Positions 58,112-64,000 of a stretch of DNA of 64,000 nt are shown here, one piece after another. The DNA lies in the NCBI RefSeq assembly GCF_014191255.1, contig NZ_JACHWH010000004.1, positions 62,001-126,000 on the forward strand. The letters are read 5' to 3'. The stretch comes from Amycolatopsis bartoniae (GTDB lineage: Bacteria > Actinomycetota > Actinomycetes > Mycobacteriales > Pseudonocardiaceae). The notes below the pieces were generated by a model. That model saw only the letters and a program-made list of their open reading frames with translations, was not told where the DNA came from and ran no database searches. Numbering within the stretch: the first letter of the stretch is position 1; every line of letters starts with the position of its first letter. A program made the position numbers and the translations under genes.

Positions 58112-59178
58112 CACTTGCCCACCTCCGGCCCGCGGACGGTGACGAGGTCCTTCGTCAGGTCCGCCAGCCCGCGCCCGCCGCACAACGCGAGCGCGTGGTC
58201 GAACTCCCCGCGCAGCAGCTCCAGCACCTGCCGCACCCCGGATTCCCCGTCGGCCGCGAGGCCCCACAGCACCGGACGCCCGATGCCGACCGCCGTGGCG
58301 CCCAGCGCGAGCGCGATCACCACGTCCGTGCCACGCCGGACGCCGCCGTCGAGCAGCACCGGCACCCGGCCGCCGACGACCTCGGCGATCCGCGGCAGCG
58401 CGTCGATCGAGGCGGGCACGGCGTCGAGCTGGCGGCCGCCGTGGTTGGACACGAGGATCCCGTCGAACCCGCGCTCCACGGCGAGGCGCGCGTCCTCGGG
58501 GTGCAGAACTCCCTTGAGCACCAACGGCAACGAGGTCGACGCCCGTAGCCTTTCCAGGTCGTCCCACGAAAGCACGGGCGACATCTCGATGTTGCGCGGT
58601 CCGCCGGGCAGGTCGCGCATGTTCTCCGCGGCCAGCCCCTCGGGCAGGTCGGTGAACCCGTGCCGCCGGTCGCGCTCGTGGTGCCCGAACACGGGCGAGT
58701 CGACGGTGACGACGAGCGCCGTGCAGCCCGCGTCCGTCGCCCGCCGCACGAGCAGGTCGGTCACCTCGGTGTCGCTTTGCAGGTACAGCTGGAACCACAG
58801 CGCCGCGTCGGGGTCCACGGCGCGGGCGGCGGCCGCCATGTCACCGATCGTCGTCGTGGCCGCCATGCTCGCGATCAGCACCGTGCGCGCGGCCGCCACC
58901 GCCCGCGCGGTCGCCAGCTCCCCGTCGGAGTGCGCCAGCCGGTGAAAAGCCGTGGGGGACACGAAAACCGGCATCGACGCCCACGCGCCCAGCAGGTTCA
59001 CCGCGACGTCCCGCCGCGCACTGCCCGGCAGGATCCGGGGCAGCAGCGCGAGCCGCCGGAACGCCTGCTCGTTGTCCTCGAGCGCGATCTCGTCCGCCGC
59101 GCCGCCGGCGAAGTAGTCGTAGTGCTCGGGGGCGAGCCGTTGCCGTGCCACCTCGTGCAGCTCGGCGAGGCTGATCAC
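58108..59178 (-). CDS. FMN-dependent alpha-hydroxy-acid oxidase (hydroxymandelate oxidase-like)
   Basis: A 356-residue (S)-2-hydroxy-acid oxidase-fold enzyme. Features are YDYFAGGAADEIALEDN, WFQLYLQSD, LVLKGVLHPEDARLAVERG, the catalytic His in VSNHGGRQLDAVPASI, and LLDGGVRRGTDVVIALALGA. It resembles 4-hydroxymandelate oxidase of glycopeptide clusters about as well as lactate oxidases. GTG 59178 overlaps the stop of the FAD monooxygenase gene and its own stop overlaps the P450 start, so all three are coupled. Confidence 0.88.
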   Translation of the reverse strand: MISLAELHEVARQRLAPEHYDYFAGGAADEIALEDNEQAFRRLALLPRILPGSARRDVAVNLLGAWASMPVFVSPTAFHRLAHSDGELATARAVAAARTVLIASMAATTTIGDMAAAARAVDPDAALWFQLYLQSDTEVTDLLVRRATDAGCTALVVTVDSPVFGHHERDRRHGFTDLPEGLAAENMRDLPGGPRNIEMSPVLSWDDLERLRASTSLPLVLKGVLHPEDARLAVERGFDGILVSNHGGRQLDAVPASIDALPRIAEVVGGRVPVLLDGGVRRGTDVVIALALGATAVGIGRPVLWGLAADGESGVRQVLELLRGEFDHALALCGGRGLADLTKDLVTVRGPEVGKW

Positions 59179-60749
59179 GACAGGCTCACCGGCTGCTGGG
59201 CACGCAGGTACTCACGCAGCGGCGCCTGGTGCACCTGCTCGCTGTCCCACTCGTTCTCCAGGTTCTCGGTGACGTGGTGCTCGCTGACCAGCTCACCCGC
59301 GCGGTACCGGCGCACCACCGGGTGCAGGTACCGGCCGTCGAGACCGGTGGCCCGGTCCTGCGACGGGCGCCCGGCCGTGATGTCGAACGGGTTGACCTTG
59401 TCGTGGTCGGCGCCGTATTCGAGGGTGACGGCGTAGTACGCGTCGACGTCGCCGAACTCGCCGCGGGCCACCGCCTCGTGCAGATACGCCACCGGGATCT
59501 CCTCGACGTAGCGCGCGGTGCCGTCCGGCGCGACGAACACGACATCGCTGAGGAACCCGAACATCTGCCACAGCGCGGAGGTCCGGTTGACGCGCTCGAT
59601 GACCGCCTTCGCGATCGACTCCGGCGAGCCGTCCAGCTCGCGCGAGGGCCACGGCACGTCGTGGTGCCGGTGTTCCAGGATCCGGTGCAGCGCACGGACT
59701 CCGTAGCGGAAGCCGTGGATGAACCCGCTCGTCGACTTCTTGAAGTCGCGGACCTGCGTGATCGTGCCGGCGAAGTGCAGGCCCGGCACGTTCACCGACT
59801 CCCAGGCCGCCGTCTGCGCGGGGAACCGGTCCTTGATCGCCAGCTCCGGCCTGCACTCGGGGGCGAAGATCGAGGCGTCGAACCGGAACCCGGTCGCGAG
59901 CAGGACCCGGTCGTACCGGATCTCCTTCACCACCTCGTCGACCCGCTGGAAGCTGACCCGCACGGCGAGCTTGTCCCCGTCGCGCCGGATGCTCAGGATC
60001 CGCCCGTCCAGCAACGCGTTCTGCGACTTGAGCTGGTAGGTGTCGAGGAAGTTGTTGTTGACCGCCCGCAGGTGCCCGACGAAGTGGGTCTGCCACGCCA
60101 GGTTCAGCGAGCCCGGCCCGGCGACGTGGATCACCGCGGCGGTCTCGATGAGGTTGTCGGCGGTCTCGAACGCCGAGTTGCCGCGGCCGATGACCAGCAC
60201 CTTCTGGTCGGTGTAGGCGGCGGGATCGACGTCCATGCCGGCGTAGTGCTCGGCGAGCTCGGCGCCCTCGATGTCCGGGATGTACGGCCTGCTCACGCCG
60301 GTCGCCATGATCACCCGGCGGGCGCGGTAGGTGGTGCCGTCCTGGTCGCGCAGCACGAAGTCGTCCGGCCTGGTGATCTCCACGATCCGCGTGCCGAAGC
60401 GGATGGCCAATCCGTGCCGGGTCGTGAAGTCGCCAAGGTAGCGCACGAACACGTCGGCGGGCGGGAAGTACCGCGGGGTGTACCGGGTGAACAGCGGATC
60501 GTTCTCCTCGGTCAGCAGGGAATTCCAGTCCACCCGCAGGTTCAGTTCCGGATCCGACCACCCGGTGTGCACCTTGTTGTTCGAGATCATCTGCCGGTGG
60601 CGGGGGAACGTCGTGAAGAAGGATCCGGGCGCTTCCCCCGCTTCCAGTATCAGATAGCTGCGTCCGGCGCGGGCGAGGAAGTAGCCCATCTGGAGCCCGG
60701 CGGGCCCGGCGCCGACGACGAGGTAGTCAAAGGTTTCCTGACTGGACAA
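59175..60749 (-). CDS. FAD-dependent monooxygenase (FMO-like)
   Basis: A 524-residue flavoprotein with an FAD loop VVGAGPAGLQMGYFLARAG, an NADPH-type second loop VLVIGRGNSAFETADNL, and LLATGFRFD near the end of the core. The C-terminal about 120 residues (WQMFGFLSDVVFVAPDGTARYVEEIPVAY) are an extra region. Its overall design fits class B monooxygenases (FMO/BVMO/N-hydroxylase). The TTG at 60749 is set by AGGAGA upstream. First gene of a three-gene operon. Confidence 0.86.
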   Translation of the reverse strand: MSSQETFDYLVVGAGPAGLQMGYFLARAGRSYLILEAGEAPGSFFTTFPRHRQMISNNKVHTGWSDPELNLRVDWNSLLTEENDPLFTRYTPRYFPPADVFVRYLGDFTTRHGLAIRFGTRIVEITRPDDFVLRDQDGTTYRARRVIMATGVSRPYIPDIEGAELAEHYAGMDVDPAAYTDQKVLVIGRGNSAFETADNLIETAAVIHVAGPGSLNLAWQTHFVGHLRAVNNNFLDTYQLKSQNALLDGRILSIRRDGDKLAVRVSFQRVDEVVKEIRYDRVLLATGFRFDASIFAPECRPELAIKDRFPAQTAAWESVNVPGLHFAGTITQVRDFKKSTSGFIHGFRYGVRALHRILEHRHHDVPWPSRELDGSPESIAKAVIERVNRTSALWQMFGFLSDVVFVAPDGTARYVEEIPVAYLHEAVARGEFGDVDAYYAVTLEYGADHDKVNPFDITAGRPSQDRATGLDGRYLHPVVRRYRAGELVSEHHVTENLENEWDSEQVHQAPLREYLRAQQPVSLS

Positions 60750-60785
60750 CGAAAGTCTCCTCCCAATCCGACCCGGCCCAAGCTA

Positions 60786-60799
60786 GTTGAAGTTTGAAC
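60786..60799. promoter_or_regulatory. Near-palindrome GTTGAAGTTTGAAC upstream of the FAD monooxygenase
   Basis: Matches the DoxX-upstream palindrome at 13 of 14 bases. An additional inverted repeat GCGCAA-N5-TTGCGC follows at 60804-60820. Both lie between the monooxygenase operon and the divergent AMP ligase. Confidence 0.55.
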
Positions 60800-60834
60800 G
60801 AGTGCGCAAGGAAGTTGCGCCGAACGGACGCGTG

Positions 60835-60850
60835 TTGACAAGGATTGACA
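60835..60850 (+). promoter_or_regulatory. Tandem TTGACA elements before the AMP ligase
   Basis: TTGACA at 60835-60840 and again at 60845-60850, ten bases apart (one helical turn). Either is a consensus -35, but no good -10 stands 17 bases after either; the best hexamer, TACAAC near 60878, is too far. They could instead be a direct-repeat activator site. Confidence 0.4.
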
Positions 60851-60916
60851 ATTTCCCCACGGCCGGACGGACTCTGGTACAACGGCGGCAGAACGACAGC
60901 TGCGGACGGAGATCCG

Positions 60917-62383
60917 ATGACAGAAGTCTTCCCGCGCGCATTTCTCGACGCACTTCAGGCGAATTCCGACATTCCGGCCTTTGAATGCGGTGGCCGCGTG
61001 GTGTCCCGGGCCGGGCTGCTCGACCTGGTCGCGCGGTACGCCGGTGGGCTGCACGCCGCTGGTCTGGACCACGCGGGAGTCGCGGTCGCCACCGGGGTGA
61101 CGCCCGAGGGCTTCGCGGTCCGGCTGGCCGCCCACGTGCTCGGGTGCCGCGTGGTCGTCGTCAACACCGGACTGCCGCCGGCACACGCGGCCCACGTCCT
61201 CGCCGACTCCGACGTGCTGATCGCCGACGAGAGCGTGCCGCCGGAACTCCTTGCGGCAGCGAGGAAAGTGCTGCCGCTGGGCGAACTTCCCGCGGCCCCG
61301 ATGCCGCTGGAACCGCGGGGGCGGCCGGAAGACCTCGCCGTCGTCACGTACACCAGCGGCAGCACCGGACTGCCGAAGGGCGTCGAGTTCACGTACGCGG
61401 CGATGAGCGCGTACTGGGCCTGGCAACCGGACGGCTGGACGGCCGACACCCGGCGGCTCGCCGAGCGGTACCGGCGGTACCTGCTGTTCGGCACGCTCGC
61501 GAGCGCGGTGATGGTGGAGCACCTCGCGTTCTGCCTGCTCGGCGGCGGCACGGCGGTGATCCCGGACGCGCTGCCGATGTTCCCCCAGGTGCTCGAACAG
61601 CTGCGCGTCACGGCGGTGCTGGTGACCGTGCCGCGGCTCCACGCGATCCTCGACGAACTGCGCGAGCAGGAGGTCGACCTGACGTCGCTGCGGTCACTGC
61701 TCGTGGCCGGTTCCCCGCTGCCGCCACACCGGCTGGTGGCGGCGTACGACCTGATCGGTGACGCGGTGCACCACGGCTACGGGCAGACCGAGACCGGCAT
61801 GCTGTGCCTGCTCACCGCCGAGGAGGCGGCGGCGTATCCGGAGGCCGCGGCGTCGGTGGGCCGGCCGTGGACCGGGGTCGAGCTGGAAGTCCGTGACGAG
61901 CAGGGGAACCCGGTGCCGGCGGGGACGCCGGGTGAGATCTGGGTCCGCACGGCCAACGCGTTCCGCGGTTACCGCGGTGCGGACGAGGGCGAGGTGCTGC
62001 GCGACGGCTGGGTGCGCACGCGCGACCTCGGCCAGGTGGACGAGCGCGGTTACGTCTACCTGGCGGGACGGGCGCGGGACGTGATCATCGTGAACGCGAT
62101 CCTGCACTACGCCGGGCCGATCGAGAACGCGCTCACCACGCACCCGGACGTCGACGAGGCGTACGTGGTCGCCGCGCCGGACGAGCGAACGGGTGAGGCG
62201 GCGCACGCGTTCGTGGTCGCGGTGCCGGGCCGCAGCCCGGATCTGGACGCGCTTCGCCTTGCGGTGCGGGAGAAACTCGGCGAAGCGGCGGTGCCGTCGA
62301 CGATCACGGTGGTCGAGTCGGTGCCGGTCGCGGCGAGCGGCAAACCGGACAAGCGCGCGCTGCTGGCGAGCCTGGACAGGTGA
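60917..62383 (+). CDS. AMP-dependent ligase/adenylation enzyme
   Basis: A 488-residue ANL-superfamily enzyme. The P-loop is VVTYTSGSTGLPKGVEF, A5 is HHGYGQTETGM, A7 is GWVRTRDLG, the A8 region is LAGRARDVIIVNAILHYAGPIE, and the lid lysine is in AASGKPDKRAL. Shorter than typical acyl-CoA synthetases. It diverges from the monooxygenase operon. Starting ATG has ACGGAGA upstream. The substrate is unknown; it could make an acyl-CoA or load a carrier protein. Confidence 0.88.
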   Translation: MTEVFPRAFLDALQANSDIPAFECGGRVVSRAGLLDLVARYAGGLHAAGLDHAGVAVATGVTPEGFAVRLAAHVLGCRVVVVNTGLPPAHAAHVLADSDVLIADESVPPELLAAARKVLPLGELPAAPMPLEPRGRPEDLAVVTYTSGSTGLPKGVEFTYAAMSAYWAWQPDGWTADTRRLAERYRRYLLFGTLASAVMVEHLAFCLLGGGTAVIPDALPMFPQVLEQLRVTAVLVTVPRLHAILDELREQEVDLTSLRSLLVAGSPLPPHRLVAAYDLIGDAVHHGYGQTETGMLCLLTAEEAAAYPEAAASVGRPWTGVELEVRDEQGNPVPAGTPGEIWVRTANAFRGYRGADEGEVLRDGWVRTRDLGQVDERGYVYLAGRARDVIIVNAILHYAGPIENALTTHPDVDEAYVVAAPDERTGEAAHAFVVAVPGRSPDLDALRLAVREKLGEAAVPSTITVVESVPVAASGKPDKRALLASLDR

Positions 62384-62385
62384 AT

Positions 62386-62451
62386 GGCCCGGCGCTTGCG
62401 TGCGCCGGGCCACAGCCCGTGAAGGGTCCGGCGCTCGTGTGCGCCGGACCC
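62386..62451. terminator. Twin hairpins between convergent genes
   Basis: Two similar GC-rich stem-loops: 62386-62411 (ten-base stem GGCCCGGCGC/GCGCCGGGCC) and 62424-62451 (eleven-base stem GGGTCCGGCGC/GCGCCGGACCC), each with a six-base loop. They sit between the AMP-ligase stop and the convergent gene's stop, and probably serve both directions. No T-runs. Confidence 0.75.
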
Positions 62452-62458
62452 TGCCGTG

Positions 62459-62839
62459 TCAGGCGATCTTCTCGGTCACCGGGGTGCGCACGTCGAGCTG
62501 GTGCACCACCCGTTCGGTCGAGGCCTCGTGCACGGTCAGGTCGACCAGTGCGACGAGCACCACGGCCAGCGCGTCCGCGAACACGAGCGCCGGGGTGGTG
62601 AACACGAGGGCCGCGATCAGCGACCACAGGCCCACCAGTCCGAGTACGCCGTGCCCGATGCGGGCCGACAGCCTCTTCGCGAGGACCGCGCCCGTTGCCC
62701 CGAGGACGGCCAGCCCGGTGGACACCCCGAAGGCGATCCAGCCGGCCACGGGAGCGGTGAACGCCACGGCGGCCACCGCGACGAACGCTCCGGCCAGGAT
62801 TCCGAGCACATCGACACCGAAACGCGGGTTCAACGACAT
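62459..62839 (-). CDS. Four-helix membrane protein, unknown function
   Basis: A 126-residue protein with four hydrophobic helices (VDVLGILAGAFVAVAAVAFTA, GWIAFGVSTGLAVLGATGAVLA, HGVLGLVGLWSLIAALVF, LVFADALAVVLVALVDLTV). An acidic/polar C-terminus follows (HEASTERVVHQLDVRTPVTEKIA). The GLWSLIAALVF stretch recalls SPW-repeat membrane proteins. The ATG has GGAGGTG upstream. Confidence 0.72.
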   Translation of the reverse strand: MSLNPRFGVDVLGILAGAFVAVAAVAFTAPVAGWIAFGVSTGLAVLGATGAVLAKRLSARIGHGVLGLVGLWSLIAALVFTTPALVFADALAVVLVALVDLTVHEASTERVVHQLDVRTPVTEKIA

Positions 62840-62991
62840 TGCCAACACCTCCGTCGAGCGGAACGAGTCGGGCAGGTCGTAAGAGCGGCCTGGGCGGCTC
62901 AGGTCCGGGACCTTTCCCGGATCTACCTGGGTGAACTGCGATCGCGGGCGGTCTCTTCCCGCGCTCGATGTCTCGTGCGCCACATGCCGAT

Positions 62992-63020
62992 TTGACAAAT
63001 CGTCTTGCCGAACCTGCAAT
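62992..63020 (+). promoter_or_regulatory. Consensus promoter TTGACA-N17-TGCAAT
   Basis: Perfect -35 at 62992-62997, a 17-base spacer and TGCAAT at 63015-63020. The GTG of the regulator starts seven bases after the -10, so the transcript should be leaderless. Confidence 0.75.
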
Positions 63021-63026
63021 GTTGAG

Positions 63027-63596
63027 GTGGACGAGTTCGACGAGGTGTTGACGACGGTGGGCCCGCGGCTGCGGGCGCTGCGCAAGCAACGGGGCGCCAC
63101 CCTGGCGGGCCTTTCCGAGGCGACGGGCATTTCGGTGAGCACGTTGTCGCGGTTGGAGTCGGGTAGCCGGAAGCCGAGCCTGGAGCTGTTGCTGCCACTG
63201 GCCCGGGCGCACCAGGTGCCGCTGGACGAGCTCGTCGGGGCGCCGTGCACGAGTGATCTGCGGGTGCACGGGAAGCCGATCACGCGGGACGGGATGACGA
63301 TCATTCCGCTGAGCCGCAATCCCGGTGGGGTGCAGGCTTTCAAGCACATCATGCCGGGCGGGCGGACCGAGCCGGAACTGCGGACGCACGAGGGTTACGA
63401 ATGGCTGTACGTGCTGAGCGGCCGGCTGCGCATCGTGCTGGGGCAGCAGGACACCGTGCTGCGGGCGGGAGAGGCCGCGGAATTCGACACGAGGAACCCC
63501 CACTGGTTCGGCAACGCCGATTCACGGCCGGTGGAGTTCTTGAGCCTGTTCGGCCCCCAGGGGGAACGGATACACGTACGGACGAAGAGCCGGTGA
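63027..63596 (+). CDS. XRE-family regulator with C-terminal cupin domain
   Basis: A 189-residue one-component regulator. The HTH is LRALRKQRGATLAGLSEATGISVSTLSRLESGSRKPSLELLLPLARA. The cupin has THEGYEWLYVLSGRLRIVLGQQDTVLRAGEAAEFDTRNPHWFGN with the His/Glu set of the first and second cupin motifs. GTG 63027 is chosen because a consensus promoter ends seven bases upstream (leaderless mRNA); the longer open frame has no signal. The ligand is unknown. Confidence 0.87.
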   Translation: MDEFDEVLTTVGPRLRALRKQRGATLAGLSEATGISVSTLSRLESGSRKPSLELLLPLARAHQVPLDELVGAPCTSDLRVHGKPITRDGMTIIPLSRNPGGVQAFKHIMPGGRTEPELRTHEGYEWLYVLSGRLRIVLGQQDTVLRAGEAAEFDTRNPHWFGNADSRPVEFLSLFGPQGERIHVRTKSR

Positions 63597-63783
63597 GGTT
63601 CGGTGGGGGGCAAGAAAGCGTTTTCGCAGGGGCCGCCGCGACCGCTTTTGCGGGAACCTGCGAGCCTGAGAGGCTCACTGTGGACAGCATCCCCCGAGTC
63701 GGCGGGAACCGCCTCCCGGGAAGCGCCTCGTCTAACCCGGGGAGAAAGCGCTTTCACCGACACCACCCACCACCCACCTAAAA
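63597..63783. promoter_or_regulatory. Intergenic region with GAAAGCGCTTTC palindromes
   Basis: 187 bases between convergent stops. GAAAGCGCTTTC, a perfect 12-base palindrome, is at 63744-63755; a one-mismatch copy, GAAAGCGTTTTC, is at 63614-63625. The sequence is of LacI/GalR-operator type, yet no gene start is adjacent. No terminator with a T-run was seen. Confidence 0.45.
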
Positions 63784-64000
63784 TCACACCACCGCCTGGT
63801 ATACCGTCGTCCAGAAGTCCGATACCACTGGGTTCTGGTCGGGGAAACCGGCGCGCTGGGTGAGCAGCACGGCGGTCAGCTCCTCCTTCGGGTCCGCCCA
63901 CCAGGAAGTACCCAGGCCACCGTCCCAGCCGAACTGGCCCGGGGTCCTGGCGATGCCGTCCCGCCGCGTCACCACCCCCACTCCGAAACCCCAGCCACGG
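63784..64000 (-). CDS. Beta-lactamase-family serine hydrolase, C-terminal part (runs off window)
   Basis: Only the last 71 or so residues are present. They read GFGVGVVTRRDG, then PGQFGWDGGLGTSWWADPKEELTAVLLTQRA, which is the third conserved region of class C beta-lactamase/esterase-like proteins (the GWDGG-GTS segment replaces the usual HTG). The 5' part lies beyond the window edge. Confidence 0.8.
   Translation of the reverse strand, partial: RGWGFGVGVVTRRDGIARTPGQFGWDGGLGTSWWADPKEELTAVLLTQRAGFPDQNPVVSDFWTTVYQAVV

Noticed and set aside
60917..62383. AMP ligase as a CreM-like diazotase for the N-N cluster
   Set aside because: CreM is an ANL-family enzyme, but motifs here are those of an ordinary adenylation enzyme and the gene lies far from the nitrite genes. 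Nothing specific supports diazotisation.
1..64000. tRNA, rRNA, riboswitch, attachment site, intact insertion sequence
   Set aside because: I looked for cloverleaf ends, conserved rRNA blocks, transposase motifs and terminal inverted repeats and saw none. Small structured RNAs would need a covariance search.

Overview
The DNA is very GC-rich, with GTG and TTG starts, dense overlapping genes and many actinobacterial families (paired LytR-CpsA-Psr proteins, GT87 and GtrA envelope proteins, a RegX3-like regulator, EspC/WXG100-like secretion partners, a TNT toxin, a TIGR03089 protein). It looks like the chromosome of a Pseudonocardiaceae actinomycete, probably an Amycolatopsis-like organism. That placement is inference; no rRNA or other strict marker is present. 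|| Layout. 0-6.4 kb: cell-envelope sugar genes (glycosyltransferase, rmlD and rmlB for dTDP-rhamnose, two LCP ligases, a TIGR03089 protein). 6.4-11.4 kb: a frameshifted DoxX gene, a 47-residue membrane peptide, a diverging acyl-CoA dehydrogenase/acyl-CoA ligase pair, and a visibly lower-GC orphan gene with an AlbA_2/Schlafen-like region. 11.4-22.9 kb: purE-purK, tandem GT87 genes, a degenerate GGDEF protein, a one-polypeptide ECF sigma/anti-sigma/membrane sensor, tandem GtrA genes, a two-component system and hisN. 22.9-24.5 kb: DinB, DUF2218 and a TetR regulator with three matching operator sites. || 24.5-44.65 kb is the highlight: a biosynthetic cluster. On the minus strand, a KAS III-like gene leads into a set matching the N-N bond (hydrazine) cassette shared by the fosfazinomycin and kinamycin pathways: a nitrous-acid-releasing lyase, a nitrosuccinate-forming FAD oxygenase, a two-[4Fe-4S] ferredoxin, a 632-residue protein of unknown function, an amidase, a glutamine-synthetase-like ligase, a PurB-like lyase and a GNAT acetyltransferase. 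Around it lie a free carrier protein, a RegX3-like regulator, a PucR-type regulator, a sarcosine-oxidase-like flavoenzyme, a luciferase-like monooxygenase, and an aryl-acid AMP ligase/DegT aminotransferase/tautomerase operon. Read together, aspartate-derived nitrite would be turned into hydrazine, parked on glutamate, and joined to an aryl or acyl group carried on the ACP. I cannot name the product; it appears to be an orphan N-N cluster. || 44.65-51.5 kb: a four-gene toxin cassette (YbaB, EspC/WXG100-like partner, TNT toxin, probable immunity protein), then HMG-CoA lyase, a PH-domain membrane protein, BirA and an NlpC/P60 hydrolase. 51.5-56.8 kb: DinB, an ECF42 sigma factor with its DGPF partner and a VOC protein, a MarR regulator with a perfect 12-bp operator, two small membrane proteins and a CPA2 antiporter. 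56.8-62.4 kb: a second small oxidative set (P450, hydroxymandelate-oxidase-like enzyme, FAD monooxygenase) divergent from an AMP ligase. 62.4-64 kb: a membrane protein, an XRE-cupin regulator with a consensus promoter, and the 3' part of a beta-lactamase-family gene. || I saw no tRNA, rRNA, CRISPR array or intact insertion sequence. The only gene-free stretch over 300 bases is 39974-40297, which holds a 97-bp direct repeat.
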